The notes: generated by a model from the sequence alone, not told the origin. A DNA stretch of 44,482 nucleotides from UBA1240 sp045599185 (GCA_045599185.1 JAZRVO010000007.1:1-44482); one strand, 5' to 3'. Shown: positions 1 through 8,172, counted from the first letter of the stretch. Numbers and translations are program-made.

Positions 1-467
1 TTCTTCAAAACTCTGGCACATTCTTTCCACACTGGAAGAATGTCATCAACATAACTATTGGACCATGGATGAACAATTAAATCAAAGGACTCATTTTCAA
101 ATACAGATAAATCCTGCATATTTCCCTGAACAGTTTTGATTACAAGCCCATCTCGTTCTGCCACAAATTTTTCTTTTTCCAGCTGGCCTGTACTGTTATC
201 AAAAACCGTTACATCAGCACCAGCCGCAGCCAAAACCGGTCCCTGCTGACCACCGCCACCTGCCAGTAACAAAACTTTTTTACCTTTTATATCTTTTGGA
301 AACCAGTCAGCTGGAACTTTTTTTGCAGGAGTTAAACCAATGCTCCAGTTACCGTTTCTTGCGGCTTCAACAATTTCCGAAGAAACTGGCTGAGACCATT
401 CATCATTATTTTCAGCTCTTTTATCCCAAGTTATTTCGTTTAATTTGATGTAATCTTTCGAATCCAT
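1..467 (-). CDS. Class I SAM-dependent methyltransferase (C-terminus beyond window)
   Basis: The reading frame is open from an ATG at 467 to the window edge, about 155 residues with no stop, so the C-terminal part is missing. The glycine-rich motif I, VLLLAGGGGQQGPVLAAAGA (about residues 70-90), followed by VTVFDNS, is the SAM-binding beta1/beta2 region of a Rossmann-fold methyltransferase. A later FDLIVHPWSNSY stretch resembles the motif IV region. The start is supported by an AGAGGA ribosome site 6 bases upstream. The substrate cannot be told: small-molecule methyltransferases of this type act on many acceptors. It is transcribed away from the other genes in this patch. Confidence 0.8.
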   Translation of the reverse strand, partial: MDSKDYIKLNEITWDKRAENNDEWSQPVSSEIVEAARNGNWSIGLTPAKKVPADWFPKDIKGKKVLLLAGGGGQQGPVLAAAGADVTVFDNSTGQLEKEKFVAERDGLVIKTVQGNMQDLSVFENESFDLIVHPWSNSYVDDILPVWKECARVLK

Positions 468-601
468 TTTTTATCCTCTACTCCTAAAATAAACGGTTAT
501 ATATCTGCAATAAAATTGTAATATGGAAAATCTATAAAGAATATAAAGCAATAATTTAATTGAATGTTAAATTATTATTTTATAAATCAATTTCTATTTG
601 T

Positions 602-619
602 AGGGGAAAGCCTTCCCCT
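602..619. repeat. Small palindrome in the gap 468-703
   Basis: AGGGGAA and TTCCCCT form a perfect 7-bp stem with a 4-base loop. There is no T-tract, so it is not a convincing terminator, although it lies just downstream of the minus-strand gene ending at 704. The rest of the gap is AT-rich and shows nothing else that can be supported. Confidence 0.35.
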
Positions 620-703
620 CGCTTCAAACGACGCAGCATGCATTTTTTAGCTTTACCTTATTTATCGGACGCAACGCCTGATGCCTGAATCTATTCACCC
701 AAA

Positions 704-1045
704 TTATGGTTCATTATATTCATTGCAAAACTTTTGAATATACAGTTCTGTCAGTCTGGTTTCAAATTCTTCAAAGTTATAATATTTTCCGCATTCGTAT
801 TCTTTGACCATTTCTGCAACAACAATTACAGCATCGAAGCCCTGTTGAATGTCGTAAATAATACAATTATTGTAAACATAATCTTCATCCATAAACTTTG
901 AAAGAATAAGTATTGTGTTAGCCCGAGTTATAAGCTCATATAAATAATTATCATTTGATCCATATGCATAGGAAGCAAGAGTCTTTTTTCTGTCTCCGGT
1001 TATATAATCATTAAGATAGGCTTTAATCTTTGGATTTTCATACAT
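704..1045 (-). CDS. Hypothetical acidic protein
   Basis: A 113-residue protein that I do not recognise. It is acidic and rich in Tyr, Asp and Glu, with no signal peptide or membrane segment, and looks mainly helical (FDAVIVVAEMVKEYE). Its ATG overlaps the stop of the upstream lipoprotein gene by 8 bases, so the two are probably translationally coupled. The ribosome site is weak (AAAAGAT). Position behind a lost gene and a small lipoprotein, plus the acidic composition, would fit an orphan immunity-type protein. That is a guess from context only. Confidence 0.5.
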   Translation of the reverse strand: MYENPKIKAYLNDYITGDRKKTLASYAYGSNDNYLYELITRANTILILSKFMDEDYVYNNCIIYDIQQGFDAVIVVAEMVKEYECGKYYNFEEFETRLTELYIQKFCNEYNEP

Positions 1046-1214
1046 TTTTTTTATCTTTTAAATTATTAAATAAACTTTGCAAAGAACACCATTCTGAAAT
1101 TTGATTATTACTAATAGAGTTCGATATATTTTCATAATCAATAATTTTCTTTTTTTTACAACCTGAAAAACATATAATAATTATTATCAAAGTGAACAAT
1201 TTATTTATATTCAT
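1038..1214 (-). CDS. Small predicted lipoprotein
   Basis: A 58-residue protein beginning MNINKLFTL, with a hydrophobic core and lipobox CFSGC followed by KKKK, so it should be a lipid-anchored envelope protein with a very short mature part. I chose the ATG at 1214 because an AGGGAAG ribosome site lies 6 bases upstream. Longer in-frame starts (1220, 1286) place that site inside or against the start codon. Its start overlaps the end of the gene remnant on the same strand (ATGAATATAAATAA is read in two frames), and its stop overlaps the next gene by 8 bases. Function unknown. Confidence 0.6.
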   Translation of the reverse strand: MNINKLFTLIIIIICFSGCKKKKIIDYENISNSISNNQISEWCSLQSLFNNLKDKKNV

Positions 1215-1443
1215 AAGCATCTTCCCTGAATTTATATTTTGTCTTTTCTGCAAAAAGAAATTTATCATAATATGTTCGACCATCAAAACGTTTTATACTT
1301 GGTGAAACATCTTTATTTTTTGATGTTAAATACTCTAAATAGGGACTCTTCTTACTTGTTGAAATATCTTCATGAGCATGATATGGATAATTCTCTGTAG
1401 ATCCATCTTTATTTGTCCAAAGGCCAGTATTTCCTGTTTTCCC
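1201..1443 (-). pseudogene. 3' remnant of a lost gene
   Basis: On the minus strand a reading frame with protein-like composition ends at a TAA at 1201-1203: GKTGNTGLWTNKDGS..., then KRFDGRTYYDKFLFAEKTKY near the C-terminus. The frame is open back to a stop near 1535, but it has no ATG, GTG or TTG start, and its upstream end runs into the promoter and operators of the divergent regulator at 1540. It therefore looks like the last 80 or so codons of a gene whose 5' part was replaced. The parent family is not recognised. The following lipoprotein gene starts inside its last codons, typical of a former operon. Confidence 0.5.
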
Positions 1444-1459
1444 TAAAACCCTAAAAAAA

Positions 1460-1477
1460 TGTAAAGTTTGCTTGACA
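1460..1477. promoter_or_regulatory. Operator copy 1, overlapping the -35 box
   Basis: TGTAAAG-TTTG-CTTGACA is a 7-4-7 inverted repeat with one mismatch to the second copy at 1507-1524. Its right arm contains the TTGACA -35 element, so a bound dimer would block RNA polymerase. Confidence 0.6.
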
Positions 1478-1500
1478 TAGCTATAAAATAATTTTATATT
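1472..1500 (+). promoter_or_regulatory. Promoter of the xre-membrane protein pair
   Basis: TTGACA at 1472-1477 and TATATT at 1495-1500 are separated by exactly 17 bases, a near-consensus vegetative promoter. The start of transcription would fall at about 1507, at the second operator. Confidence 0.75.
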
Positions 1501-1506
1501 TTTTAA

Positions 1507-1524
1507 TGTAAAGCCAACTTTACA
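1507..1524. promoter_or_regulatory. Operator copy 2, at the transcription start
   Basis: TGTAAAG-CCAA-CTTTACA is a perfect 7-4-7 palindrome. Its centre is 47 bp from that of copy 1. The most likely ligand is the Xre protein encoded immediately downstream. Confidence 0.7.
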
Positions 1525-1539
1525 CAGGAGAGCTCAAAA

Positions 1540-1734
1540 TTGAAAAATCGTATTGAAGAATTACGAAACAGCAAGGGAATTAAACAGGAGGAATTTGCTT
1601 ATATAATGGAAGTAAGCCGACAAACTATCAGTTCTCTTGAAAACGGAAAATATAATCCTTCAATTTTTTTAGCCTATAAAATCAGTAAATTCTTTGGCTT
1701 AAAAATTGAGGATGTATTTATTTTTGAAGAATAA
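1540..1734 (+). CDS. Small Xre-family HTH regulator
   Basis: A 64-residue protein that is essentially one HTH_3 domain: KGIKQEEFAYIMEVSRQTISSLENGKYNPS is split across the turn and recognition helix (SRQTISSLENG). It starts at TTG with an AGGAG site 9 bases upstream. No ATG exists nearby, and the DNA-binding domain would be broken by a later start. Single-domain regulators of this type usually pair with a membrane protein, as here (next gene 13 bp downstream), and repress their own operon. Two TGTAAAG-N4-CTTtACA palindromes flank its promoter and are the obvious candidate operators. Confidence 0.85.
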   Translation: MKNRIEELRNSKGIKQEEFAYIMEVSRQTISSLENGKYNPSIFLAYKISKFFGLKIEDVFIFEE

Positions 1735-1747
1735 TGTGAGGTGAAAA

Positions 1748-2155
1748 ATGATTAATCCCAAAAAACTTTTAGTAAAAAACATAACAATGATACTTTTCTT
1801 CCTAACCTTTGGTTTATTTATAGTAATTTTCAAAAAGTTTGAACCAGCCTACATTGGAGGCTTTTCAGGCGGACTTGCCGTATTAATTATTTCGCTGATT
1901 CGTACAATCAAAATGCTGAAGAACCCACAATATAAAAAACAAGTAGAAATTGATTCAGAAGATGAAAGAACACATATGATAAATAATAAAACAAATTCCG
2001 TAGCAACTTATATTTTTATTTTAATTTGCGGTATATCAGGAATAGTAAGCCTGTTCTTAGGTAAGCTGGATTATTTATACATTTTTGGTGGAATAATAAT
2101 TTTGTATACTTTAGTTTATTATATTGTAAGATTTTTTATTGCTAGAAAATATTAA
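1748..2155 (+). CDS. Four-helix membrane protein (DUF2178-like)
   Basis: A 135-residue integral membrane protein with hydrophobic segments at about residues 10-28, 34-52, 83-102 and 107-130. A conserved-looking cytoplasmic loop DSEDERTHMINNKTNS between segments 2 and 3 resembles the DER...I..K motif of DUF2178-type proteins. It sits 13 bp after the Xre gene, with a GAGGTG ribosome site, and is surely in the same transcript. Proteins of this pairing are of unknown function and may respond to envelope or peptide stress. Nothing in this sequence decides that. Confidence 0.75.
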   Translation: MINPKKLLVKNITMILFFLTFGLFIVIFKKFEPAYIGGFSGGLAVLIISLIRTIKMLKNPQYKKQVEIDSEDERTHMINNKTNSVATYIFILICGISGIVSLFLGKLDYLYIFGGIIILYTLVYYIVRFFIARKY

Positions 2156-2270
2156 AATCTCCGCCGACTTTCAGAATAAACTAACCTTTAAGGGAAAATT
2201 TAATTTCTTGTTACTAAAGCATATGTGTGATTTTATTGCCACACAGATTCGGGGCTGTCCAATAAGTTCT

Positions 2271-2340
2271 GTCATGCTGAATTTATTTCAGCATCTACAC
2301 TAGATATTGTGTAGAGATTCCGAATCAAGTTCGGAATGAC
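2271..2340. repeat. Dispersed palindromic repeat, complete 70-bp copy
   Basis: It begins GTCATGCTGAA and ends TTCGGAATGAC. The left half folds as GCTGAA...TTCAGC and the right half as TTCCGAA...TTCGGAA, with GTCAT/ATGAC as outer arms and CAC/GTG in the middle, giving a three-stem cloverleaf-like fold. The same family recurs at 3091, 4649, 9753, 32817 and 38677. The gap 2156-2450 contains nothing else supported. Confidence 0.75.
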
Positions 2341-2450
2341 ACTATGAACTATACTTTTGAGACAGCCTCTTTTTTATAAAGCTGATAAAATTTATAGAGA
2401 GTTAACGAGTAGAGGGATACCGATGGACATAGAATAAGTTTGAAACACTT

Positions 2451-2730
2451 CTATTTATTGAACAAATCAGCATGTGTTCCCATTCTTACCATTTCTAGAA
2501 TAAGTTCATTTTCTCTTATACAATAAATAACAACTACATCTGGATGTAAATGAAAGTCTCTGTGATTTTTCCAATTGTTTGAAAGGGAATGATCTTTATA
2601 TTTTGGGTCTAAAACTTCTCTATTACGAAGTTTATTGATAATATTTTCTAGTTCGGATAAATCATAATTTCGTTTTTGAGCAAGTTTGTAATCTTTTTTT
2701 AAATTGACTAGTAAACCGAAGATTAAGCAT
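2451..2730 (-). pseudogene. YafQ-family toxin, frameshifted in an A7 run
   Basis: The ATG at 2730 overlaps the antitoxin stop by 8 bases (ATGCTTAA), as is usual for type II pairs. Reading MLNLRFTSQFKK, the frame is lost at a run of seven A (forward T7, 2694-2700) and stops after 22 codons. Removing one A gives a full 92-residue protein with YafQ hallmarks: KDYKLAQKRNYDLSELE, YKDHSLSNNWKNHRDFHLHPD, and a C-terminal MGTHADLF. YafQ proteins are RelE/ParE-fold ribosome-dependent mRNA interferases. The late His and Phe positions appear intact, so only the frame is broken. It could be a dead gene, a slippage-controlled gene, or a sequencing error in the homopolymer. Confidence 0.8.
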
Positions 2731-2929
2731 TTAAAGCCGCCATAAAATCTTTAGTAGATGTATAGACCTGGCTTAAATTTTTTCCTTCTTCACTTTCTTT
2801 TAAAACTTTTTCAGTAAGCTCATTAGGAGAATCATATTCTGTTTCCATTTGTATTTCATTTTTTAAGATTAAAATACTTTTAAGAATATTCAAAAAAGAA
2901 TCATCAACATTTCTTAAAGTTACAGTCAT
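2723..2929 (-). CDS. Antitoxin of the YafQ-type module
   Basis: A 68-residue protein, MTVTLRNVDDSFLNILKS..., followed by an acidic C-terminal half. The short N-terminal beta strand plus helix and the acidic tail fit the general design of RelB/DinJ-like antitoxins, which bind DNA with the N-terminus and wrap the toxin with the tail. It lies immediately 5' of, and overlaps, the YafQ-like toxin gene, with a strong AGGAGG site upstream. The antitoxin remains intact although the toxin is frameshifted. The family is inferred mainly from context and size. Confidence 0.75.
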   Translation of the reverse strand: MTVTLRNVDDSFLNILKSILILKNEIQMETEYDSPNELTEKVLKESEEGKNLSQVYTSTKDFMAALNA

Positions 2930-2960
2930 TATTAGCCTCCTGAAAATCGTATTTATTTAA

Positions 2961-2989
2961 AATATAATATAAAAAAATTTGGAAATCAA
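2961..2989 (-). promoter_or_regulatory. Promoter of the toxin-antitoxin operon
   Basis: Read on the minus strand, TTGATT (2984-2989) and TATATT (2961-2966) are separated by 17 bases, about 30 bp upstream of the antitoxin start. Confidence 0.65.
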
Positions 2990-3090
2990 TATTTTAACTC
3001 GCAGCAGAATGCATCTTAAAAACAAGTTCGGGATGACATTTCTTTCAATCAATAAGACGACAAAACATCATGCCATCAGTATGTTGTAGT

Positions 3091-3177
3091 GTCATGCTGA
3101 ACTTGTTTCGGGAACTGTTTTTGATAACAAAAAAGATGCTGTGCGCAGCCGCCGAAGACTAACAAGTTCAGCATGAC
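3091..3177. repeat. Dispersed palindromic repeat, 87-bp copy with insert
   Basis: It starts GTCATGCTGAACTTG and ends AAGTTCAGCATGAC, so the outer arms are complementary. Near the right arm it carries the optional GCGCAGCCGCCGAAG block seen in other copies. A half copy (ACAAGTTCGGGATGACA) lies at about 3021-3040. The rest of the gap 2990-3390 shows no gene. Confidence 0.7.
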
Positions 3178-3390
3178 AAAAAGAGTTGTATTTGAAGAAA
3201 AAAGCAACCTGCAAATTCAGGCTAATATTTAAAACTCGCACGGCATTCCAGCGAAGAATTTTTGAAACTGTAATTTTCCAACGCTTCGTTGAATTTTTAT
3301 CAAAAATAAATTGTTAGAAATTAGTGAATCTCTTTGTTATAGTTACAGTGTCGACAAAAAACACCGGTGCATTAAAACAAAGAGGTAGTT

Positions 3391-4554
3391 ATGAATAATA
3401 TGTCTTTAGGAAACAACATTAAAAAATTCAGAAAAGAACAGGGACTTACACAGGAAAATTTGGCTGCAATTCTTTGTGTTACAAGTCAGGCTGTAAGCAA
3501 ATGGGAAAGTGAAAATGGTTTGCCAGATACTGCGCAGATTGTTCCATTGGCAAAAGCACTTAATGTTTCTACAGATGCACTGTTTGGATTTGCCAGTTCT
3601 TCATACGATAAACAATTGGCAGAAAAAATTATCTGGGAAGCTGATGGCATCCGTGATTCAGGAGAACCTGCAGAAGGAGCATTAAAAGCAGCAGATTTTC
3701 TTGATGCACAATGTGAAAAAGATATTTTTAATTACAGAATTCTTATGCGTTATGTTCAGGCTGTCGCTCATATGAGTCGTTTTGTAAATTACAATGGATT
3801 ATTTGCAGATGATAAAGCTTTGTGGCAAAAATATGTAAGAAATGCCGAAAACCGTGGCGCACAGGTAATCCGTTATAGTGATGAAAAAGAGCTGGTAGAA
3901 AAATGTCATTATGCCCTGGCATGGATTTATTGGCACGAAAAGGATTTTGCAAAAGGCCGTGAACATATTGCAGCTTTGCCTTCTGTAAAAAACAATATGC
4001 TTCAGGAAACAATCAATTCTTACTACGATTCCATGGAGAATAGCGAAAATGGGAACCCTGATTACGAAGCATGGCGTATTTCTGTAAGAGATAATTTTCA
4101 GAATTTTGTGCGGGCAATTAATAAGCAGTTCGTTTATTCAGCAGAATCTACAATGTGGACATTTCCAATTGAAGTTTCAGAACCCAATGATTTGTGGGCA
4201 ATTTCTGTTATGGAAAAAATAATGGAAAATGATGTAATGAAGGCTCATTGTCAGGGATTCTACAGAGATACTGTAAAATATTTAATTGGAGTTTATTTGC
4301 GTAACGGAATGGCAGATAAAGCGGCAGAATTGTGGAAATCTCTTGTTAAAAAAATGGACGACTATGTTTTGTTCTGCGAAAAACAGAATGCTATGAATAA
4401 AGTCGAGGCATTGAAAAAGTTCGGTGAAAAATCTGTAAAGAACATGTCCCATTACACAAAAGAATATGCCGAAAGCAAAAAGCAGTTCATGTTGAATCAG
4501 CTGAAGGGCTGGTTTAATGGTGAAGTGTGGCAGTCTTTTGAAAAGATGATTTAA
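3391..4554 (+). CDS. HTH regulator with TPR-like C-terminal region
   Basis: A 387-residue protein. Residues 5-62 are an HTH_3 domain (QGLTQENLAAILCVTSQAVS then KWESENGLPD), with SQAVSKWE as recognition helix. The remainder is helical and repetitive in character (YALAWIYWHEKDFAKGREHI and similar), like the TPR-type effector parts of many Firmicutes and spirochaete cytosolic regulators. AAGAGG 5 bases before the ATG gives the start. It is a single gene between an island of repeats and a bidirectional terminator. The effector is unknown. The domain layout resembles clostridial proteins, so lateral transfer is plausible but unproven. Confidence 0.85.
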   Translation: MNNMSLGNNIKKFRKEQGLTQENLAAILCVTSQAVSKWESENGLPDTAQIVPLAKALNVSTDALFGFASSSYDKQLAEKIIWEADGIRDSGEPAEGALKAADFLDAQCEKDIFNYRILMRYVQAVAHMSRFVNYNGLFADDKALWQKYVRNAENRGAQVIRYSDEKELVEKCHYALAWIYWHEKDFAKGREHIAALPSVKNNMLQETINSYYDSMENSENGNPDYEAWRISVRDNFQNFVRAINKQFVYSAESTMWTFPIEVSEPNDLWAISVMEKIMENDVMKAHCQGFYRDTVKYLIGVYLRNGMADKAAELWKSLVKKMDDYVLFCEKQNAMNKVEALKKFGEKSVKNMSHYTKEYAESKKQFMLNQLKGWFNGEVWQSFEKMI

Positions 4555-4595
4555 GGGGTTATAGTCTGGAATCTGTTTAAATTAAACTTATCTAT

Positions 4596-4642
4596 AAAAA
4601 AACTCCCGCCAGTCAGTTTTTACCGACCAGCGGGAGTTTTTA
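4596..4642. terminator. Bidirectional terminator between the HTH gene and carB
   Basis: AAAAACTCCCGC and GCGGGAGTTTTT form a 12-bp stem with A- and T-tracts on either side, so it can end transcripts from both convergent genes. Confidence 0.85.
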
Positions 4643-4648
4643 TTTGGG

Positions 4649-4726
4649 ATCCTGAAACAACTTCAGGATGACTATGCTAAAGTTCAGTATGATTTAAAGT
4701 GTCATGCTGAACTTGTTTCAGCATCT
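4649..4726. repeat. Dispersed palindromic repeat abutting the carB stop
   Basis: Two half units: GATCCTGAAACAACTTCAGGATGAC at the left, with the same stem design but CCTGAA/TTCAGG arms, and GTCATGCTGAACTTGTTTC plus AGCATCT (4701-4726), whose last base is shared with the carB stop codon. Confidence 0.6.
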
Positions 4727-7700
4727 TATTTTACCAAGCTGTGGTATTCCTGAAGACTCTTAACTCCGCCTTCTCCACCATTACCGTTTTTAACAGCGGC
4801 AATTCCCTGAACTGCAGCAACTGCTCCAGCCAGTGTTGTGATGTATGAAACTTTGTATTTAAGACACATCTTACGGATTGTCTTACGGTCTTCTGCGTAG
4901 TTGCGTTTTGCTTTTGGTGTGTTGATTACAAGGCAAACTTCTTTGTTCATAATCATATCTACAACATCAGGACGACCAGCACCAATCTTGTTTACAACTT
5001 CACATTTAATTCCGTTTGCGTTGTAGAAGTCTGCTGTTCCCTGTGTAGCAACCAAAGTGAACCCAAGATCCTTCAAAGTTTTACCAACCATAAGAACTTG
5101 ATCTTTCTGATTTTCTTTGTCGCTTAAGCTGAGCAAGATTTTCTTGTTTTCCCAAGCTGCTGGAGCGTGTGGAAGTTCTGAACCTGCTGCTTCCTGTGAT
5201 TTGTAGAATGCCATTGGATAGCTTTCTGCCATACCAAGAACTTCACCTGTAGAACGCATTTCTGGTCCAAGGATTGGGTCAACTCCTGGGAAGCGTGCCC
5301 AAGGAAGAACTGCTTCTTTTGCACCATGATAAGGAATTACTTTGTCTTTAAGACCAAGTGATTCAATTGTTTCACCAAGCATAAGGCGTGTAGCAAGACG
5401 AGCCATCTGAGTGTTACAAACTTTTGATACAAGTGGAACTGTGCGGGATGCACGTGGGTTTGCTTCGATTACGTAAACTTTTCCGTTTTCGATAGCGTAC
5501 TGCATGTTCATAAGACCTGTAACTTTGAGAGCCTGTGCAATCTTTGTTGTATATTCTTTAATTGTCTTAAGGTTAGTTTCTGGGATAGAAACTGGTGGAA
5601 TTACACAAGCTGAGTCACCTGAGTGAATACCTGCAAGTTCTACGTGTTCCATTACAGATGGAATATAAACGTTTGTTCCGTCAGCCAAAGCATCAGATTC
5701 ACATTCAAGAGCATTCTTTAAGAAGCGGTCAATCAGCAAAGGACGGTCTGGAGTTACACCAACAGCCTTTGCTACGTATTCTTTAAGAGTTGGTTCATCG
5801 TAGATTACTTCCATACCGCGTCCACCAAGTACGAATGAAGGACGAATCATGATTGGGTAACCGATTTTGTCTGCACAAGCCTTAGCTTCTTCAAAGTCTA
5901 CAGCCATTCCGCTTTCAGGCATTGGGATTTCAAGTTTTTCCATCATGTGACGGAAGATATCGCGGTCTTCTGCAGCATCAATTGAGTCAATTGAAGTACC
6001 AAGAACGTTTACGCCGTTTTCTTCAAGTTCGCGGGCAATGTTAAGTGGAGTCTGTCCACCAAACTGAACGATAACTCCCATTGGTTTTTCTTTTTCGTAA
6101 ATCTGAAGAACATCTTCTGTTGTAACTGGTTCAAAGTAAAGTTTATCTGAAGTATCGTAGTCTGTAGATACAGTTTCTGGGTTACAGTTTACGATGATTG
6201 TTTCGTAGCCCATTTCTTTAAGCTGCATTGCTGCGTGACAACAACAGTAGTCGAATTCGATACCCTGACCAATTCTGTTTGGACCACCGCCCAAAATCAT
6301 AATTTTCTTTTTGTTGTCAGATGCTTTAGATGTATCTGGAGCGTTGTATGTTGAGTAGTAGTAGTTAGCGTTTTCTACACCAGAAACAGGAACTGCCAAC
6401 CAAGCTTCCTTAATTCCAAGTGCATTGCGGCGGTCGCGGATAGCTTTTTCAGAAACTTTAAGGATTTTTGAAAGATATTTATCAGAGAAACCGTCTTTCT
6501 TAGCCTGAATAAGCAAATCATCAGCTGGAACAGAACCGATTGATTTAAGCATTTCTTCTTCCAAATCAACAAGTTCTTTCATCTGCTGGAGGAAGTATTC
6601 TTTTACGTGTGTGATAGAGTTCAACTTTTCAAGGCTAACACCTTTACGGATTGCTTCGTACAACTGGAAGTAGCGTTCAGAGCTTGCAGTTTTGAGCATT
6701 TCGCAAAGTTCTTCAGCTGATTTTTTGTTGAAATCTTTAGCAAAGCCAAGACCTGGGCGACCGTTTTCCAAACCACGGATAGCTTTCTGGAAAGTTTCTT
6801 TGAATGTCTTACCAATAGACATAACTTCACCAACGGCTTTCATAGAAGTTCCAAGTGAATCTTCTACACCGCGGAATTTTTCAAATGCCCAGCGAGCAAA
6901 TTTAAGTACAACGTAATCTCCATCAGGAGCTCCACCTGGAGTATATTTATCCAAAGTTCCGTCTCTCCAGTATGGGATTTCATCCAATGTCATACCAGAA
7001 GCGAGCTTTGCAGAAATCAAAGCGATAGGGAAACCTGTAGCTTTAGAAGCCAAAGCAGAAGAACGAGATGTACGTGGGTTAATTTCGATAATTACTACAC
7101 GGCCAGTTTTTGGGTTGTGTGCAAACTGAACGTTTGTACCACCGATAACGCCGATTGATTCAACGATTTTGAAAGCATCTTTCTGAAGGCGCTCTTCAAG
7201 TGCTTTGTCGATTGTCATAAATGGTGCTGAACAGAAAGAGTCACCTGTGTGAACACCAACAGCATCAATGTTTTCAATAAAACAGATTGCAATCATCTGA
7301 TTCTTAGCATCGCGAACAACTTCAACTTCAAGTTCTTCCCAACCTAGAATTGATTCTTCAATCAAACACTGATGAGTCATAGAAAGATCCAAACCGTTAG
7401 CTACGATTGTACGGAGTTCTTCAACATTGTAACAGAAACCGCCGCCCTGTCCACCCATTGTGTAAGCAGGACGAACAACCAACGGAAAGCCTATTTCTTC
7501 AGCGATTTTTTCTGCACCTTCTACAGTGTGGCAGATTCCCGAACGCGGAGTATCAATTCCAAGGTTTTTCATTGTTTCCTTGAAAATTTCACGGTCTTCA
7601 CCGCGTTCAATAGCATCAAGGTTTACACCAATAACCTTTACGCCATATTTATCAAGAACACCGGCCTTGTTCAATTCCATTGCCGAGTTCAAACCAGTCT

Positions 7701-7989
7701 GTCCGCCAAGGTTTGGCAGAAGAGCATCTGGACGTTCTTTTTCAATAATCTGTCTTAAACGTTCAACATTTAACGGCTCGATGTAAGTAGCATCTGCCAT
7801 TACCGGGTCTGTCATAATTGTAGCAGGGTTAGAGTTAACCAGAACAATTTTGTAACCGCGTTCACGGAGGGCTTTGCAAGCTTGTGTGCCCGAATAGTCA
7901 AATTCGCAAGCCTGCCCAATAACGATAGGACCTGAGCCTATGATAAGAACTTTAGAACCTTTCGGTAAGATTTCTTTTGTATCAGACAT
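4726..7989 (-). CDS. carB: Carbamoyl-phosphate synthase, large subunit
   Basis: Makes carbamoyl phosphate from bicarbonate, ammonia supplied by the small subunit, and 2 ATP, for pyrimidine and arginine synthesis. About 1087 residues (E. coli 1073). The two homologous ATP-grasp halves begin with GPIVIGQACEFDYSG and GPNRIGQGIEFDYC. Each has the metal-binding EINPRTSRSSAL / EANPRASRTVPL segment, and a C-terminal allosteric MGS-like domain (about 945-1087) is present. I prefer the ATG at 7989, with GGTGA 6 bases upstream, over an in-frame GTG 9 bases earlier. No carA lies next to it, so the small subunit must be encoded elsewhere. Convergent with the HTH gene. Confidence 0.97.
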   Translation of the reverse strand: MSDTKEILPKGSKVLIIGSGPIVIGQACEFDYSGTQACKALRERGYKIVLVNSNPATIMTDPVMADATYIEPLNVERLRQIIEKERPDALLPNLGGQTGLNSAMELNKAGVLDKYGVKVIGVNLDAIERGEDREIFKETMKNLGIDTPRSGICHTVEGAEKIAEEIGFPLVVRPAYTMGGQGGGFCYNVEELRTIVANGLDLSMTHQCLIEESILGWEELEVEVVRDAKNQMIAICFIENIDAVGVHTGDSFCSAPFMTIDKALEERLQKDAFKIVESIGVIGGTNVQFAHNPKTGRVVIIEINPRTSRSSALASKATGFPIALISAKLASGMTLDEIPYWRDGTLDKYTPGGAPDGDYVVLKFARWAFEKFRGVEDSLGTSMKAVGEVMSIGKTFKETFQKAIRGLENGRPGLGFAKDFNKKSAEELCEMLKTASSERYFQLYEAIRKGVSLEKLNSITHVKEYFLQQMKELVDLEEEMLKSIGSVPADDLLIQAKKDGFSDKYLSKILKVSEKAIRDRRNALGIKEAWLAVPVSGVENANYYYSTYNAPDTSKASDNKKKIMILGGGPNRIGQGIEFDYCCCHAAMQLKEMGYETIIVNCNPETVSTDYDTSDKLYFEPVTTEDVLQIYEKEKPMGVIVQFGGQTPLNIARELEENGVNVLGTSIDSIDAAEDRDIFRHMMEKLEIPMPESGMAVDFEEAKACADKIGYPIMIRPSFVLGGRGMEVIYDEPTLKEYVAKAVGVTPDRPLLIDRFLKNALECESDALADGTNVYIPSVMEHVELAGIHSGDSACVIPPVSIPETNLKTIKEYTTKIAQALKVTGLMNMQYAIENGKVYVIEANPRASRTVPLVSKVCNTQMARLATRLMLGETIESLGLKDKVIPYHGAKEAVLPWARFPGVDPILGPEMRSTGEVLGMAESYPMAFYKSQEAAGSELPHAPAAWENKKILLSLSDKENQKDQVLMVGKTLKDLGFTLVATQGTADFYNANGIKCEVVNKIGAGRPDVVDMIMNKEVCLVINTPKAKRNYAEDRKTIRKMCLKYKVSYITTLAGAVAAVQGIAAVKNGNGGEGGVKSLQEYHSLVK

Positions 7990-8129
7990 ATAATTCACCG
8001 AAAACTAATTTTATCATATTAATTTATAATATTCTAGTTGCCTGTTGCGCTGTTTCTGCAAATAGTTGAAAACTTTACAGTTTTTTTGCGTTTTATGCGC
8101 ATTTCAAATTATCACTACTTTTTCACCGC

Positions 8130-8172
8130 AAAAAAAACGGCCGCCAGCCAAATGCTGACAGCCGCTTTTTTT
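8130..8172 (-). terminator. Terminator of the purine permease gene
   Basis: On the minus strand, AAAGCGGCTGTCAGC pairs imperfectly with GGCTGGCGGCCGTTT around an ATTT loop and is followed by a run of eight T. It lies 45 bp after the permease stop. Confidence 0.7.

Noticed and set aside
7372..7758. 128-codon open frame antisense to carB
   Set aside because: No start signals or recognisable domain. It lies wholly inside a highly conserved gene.
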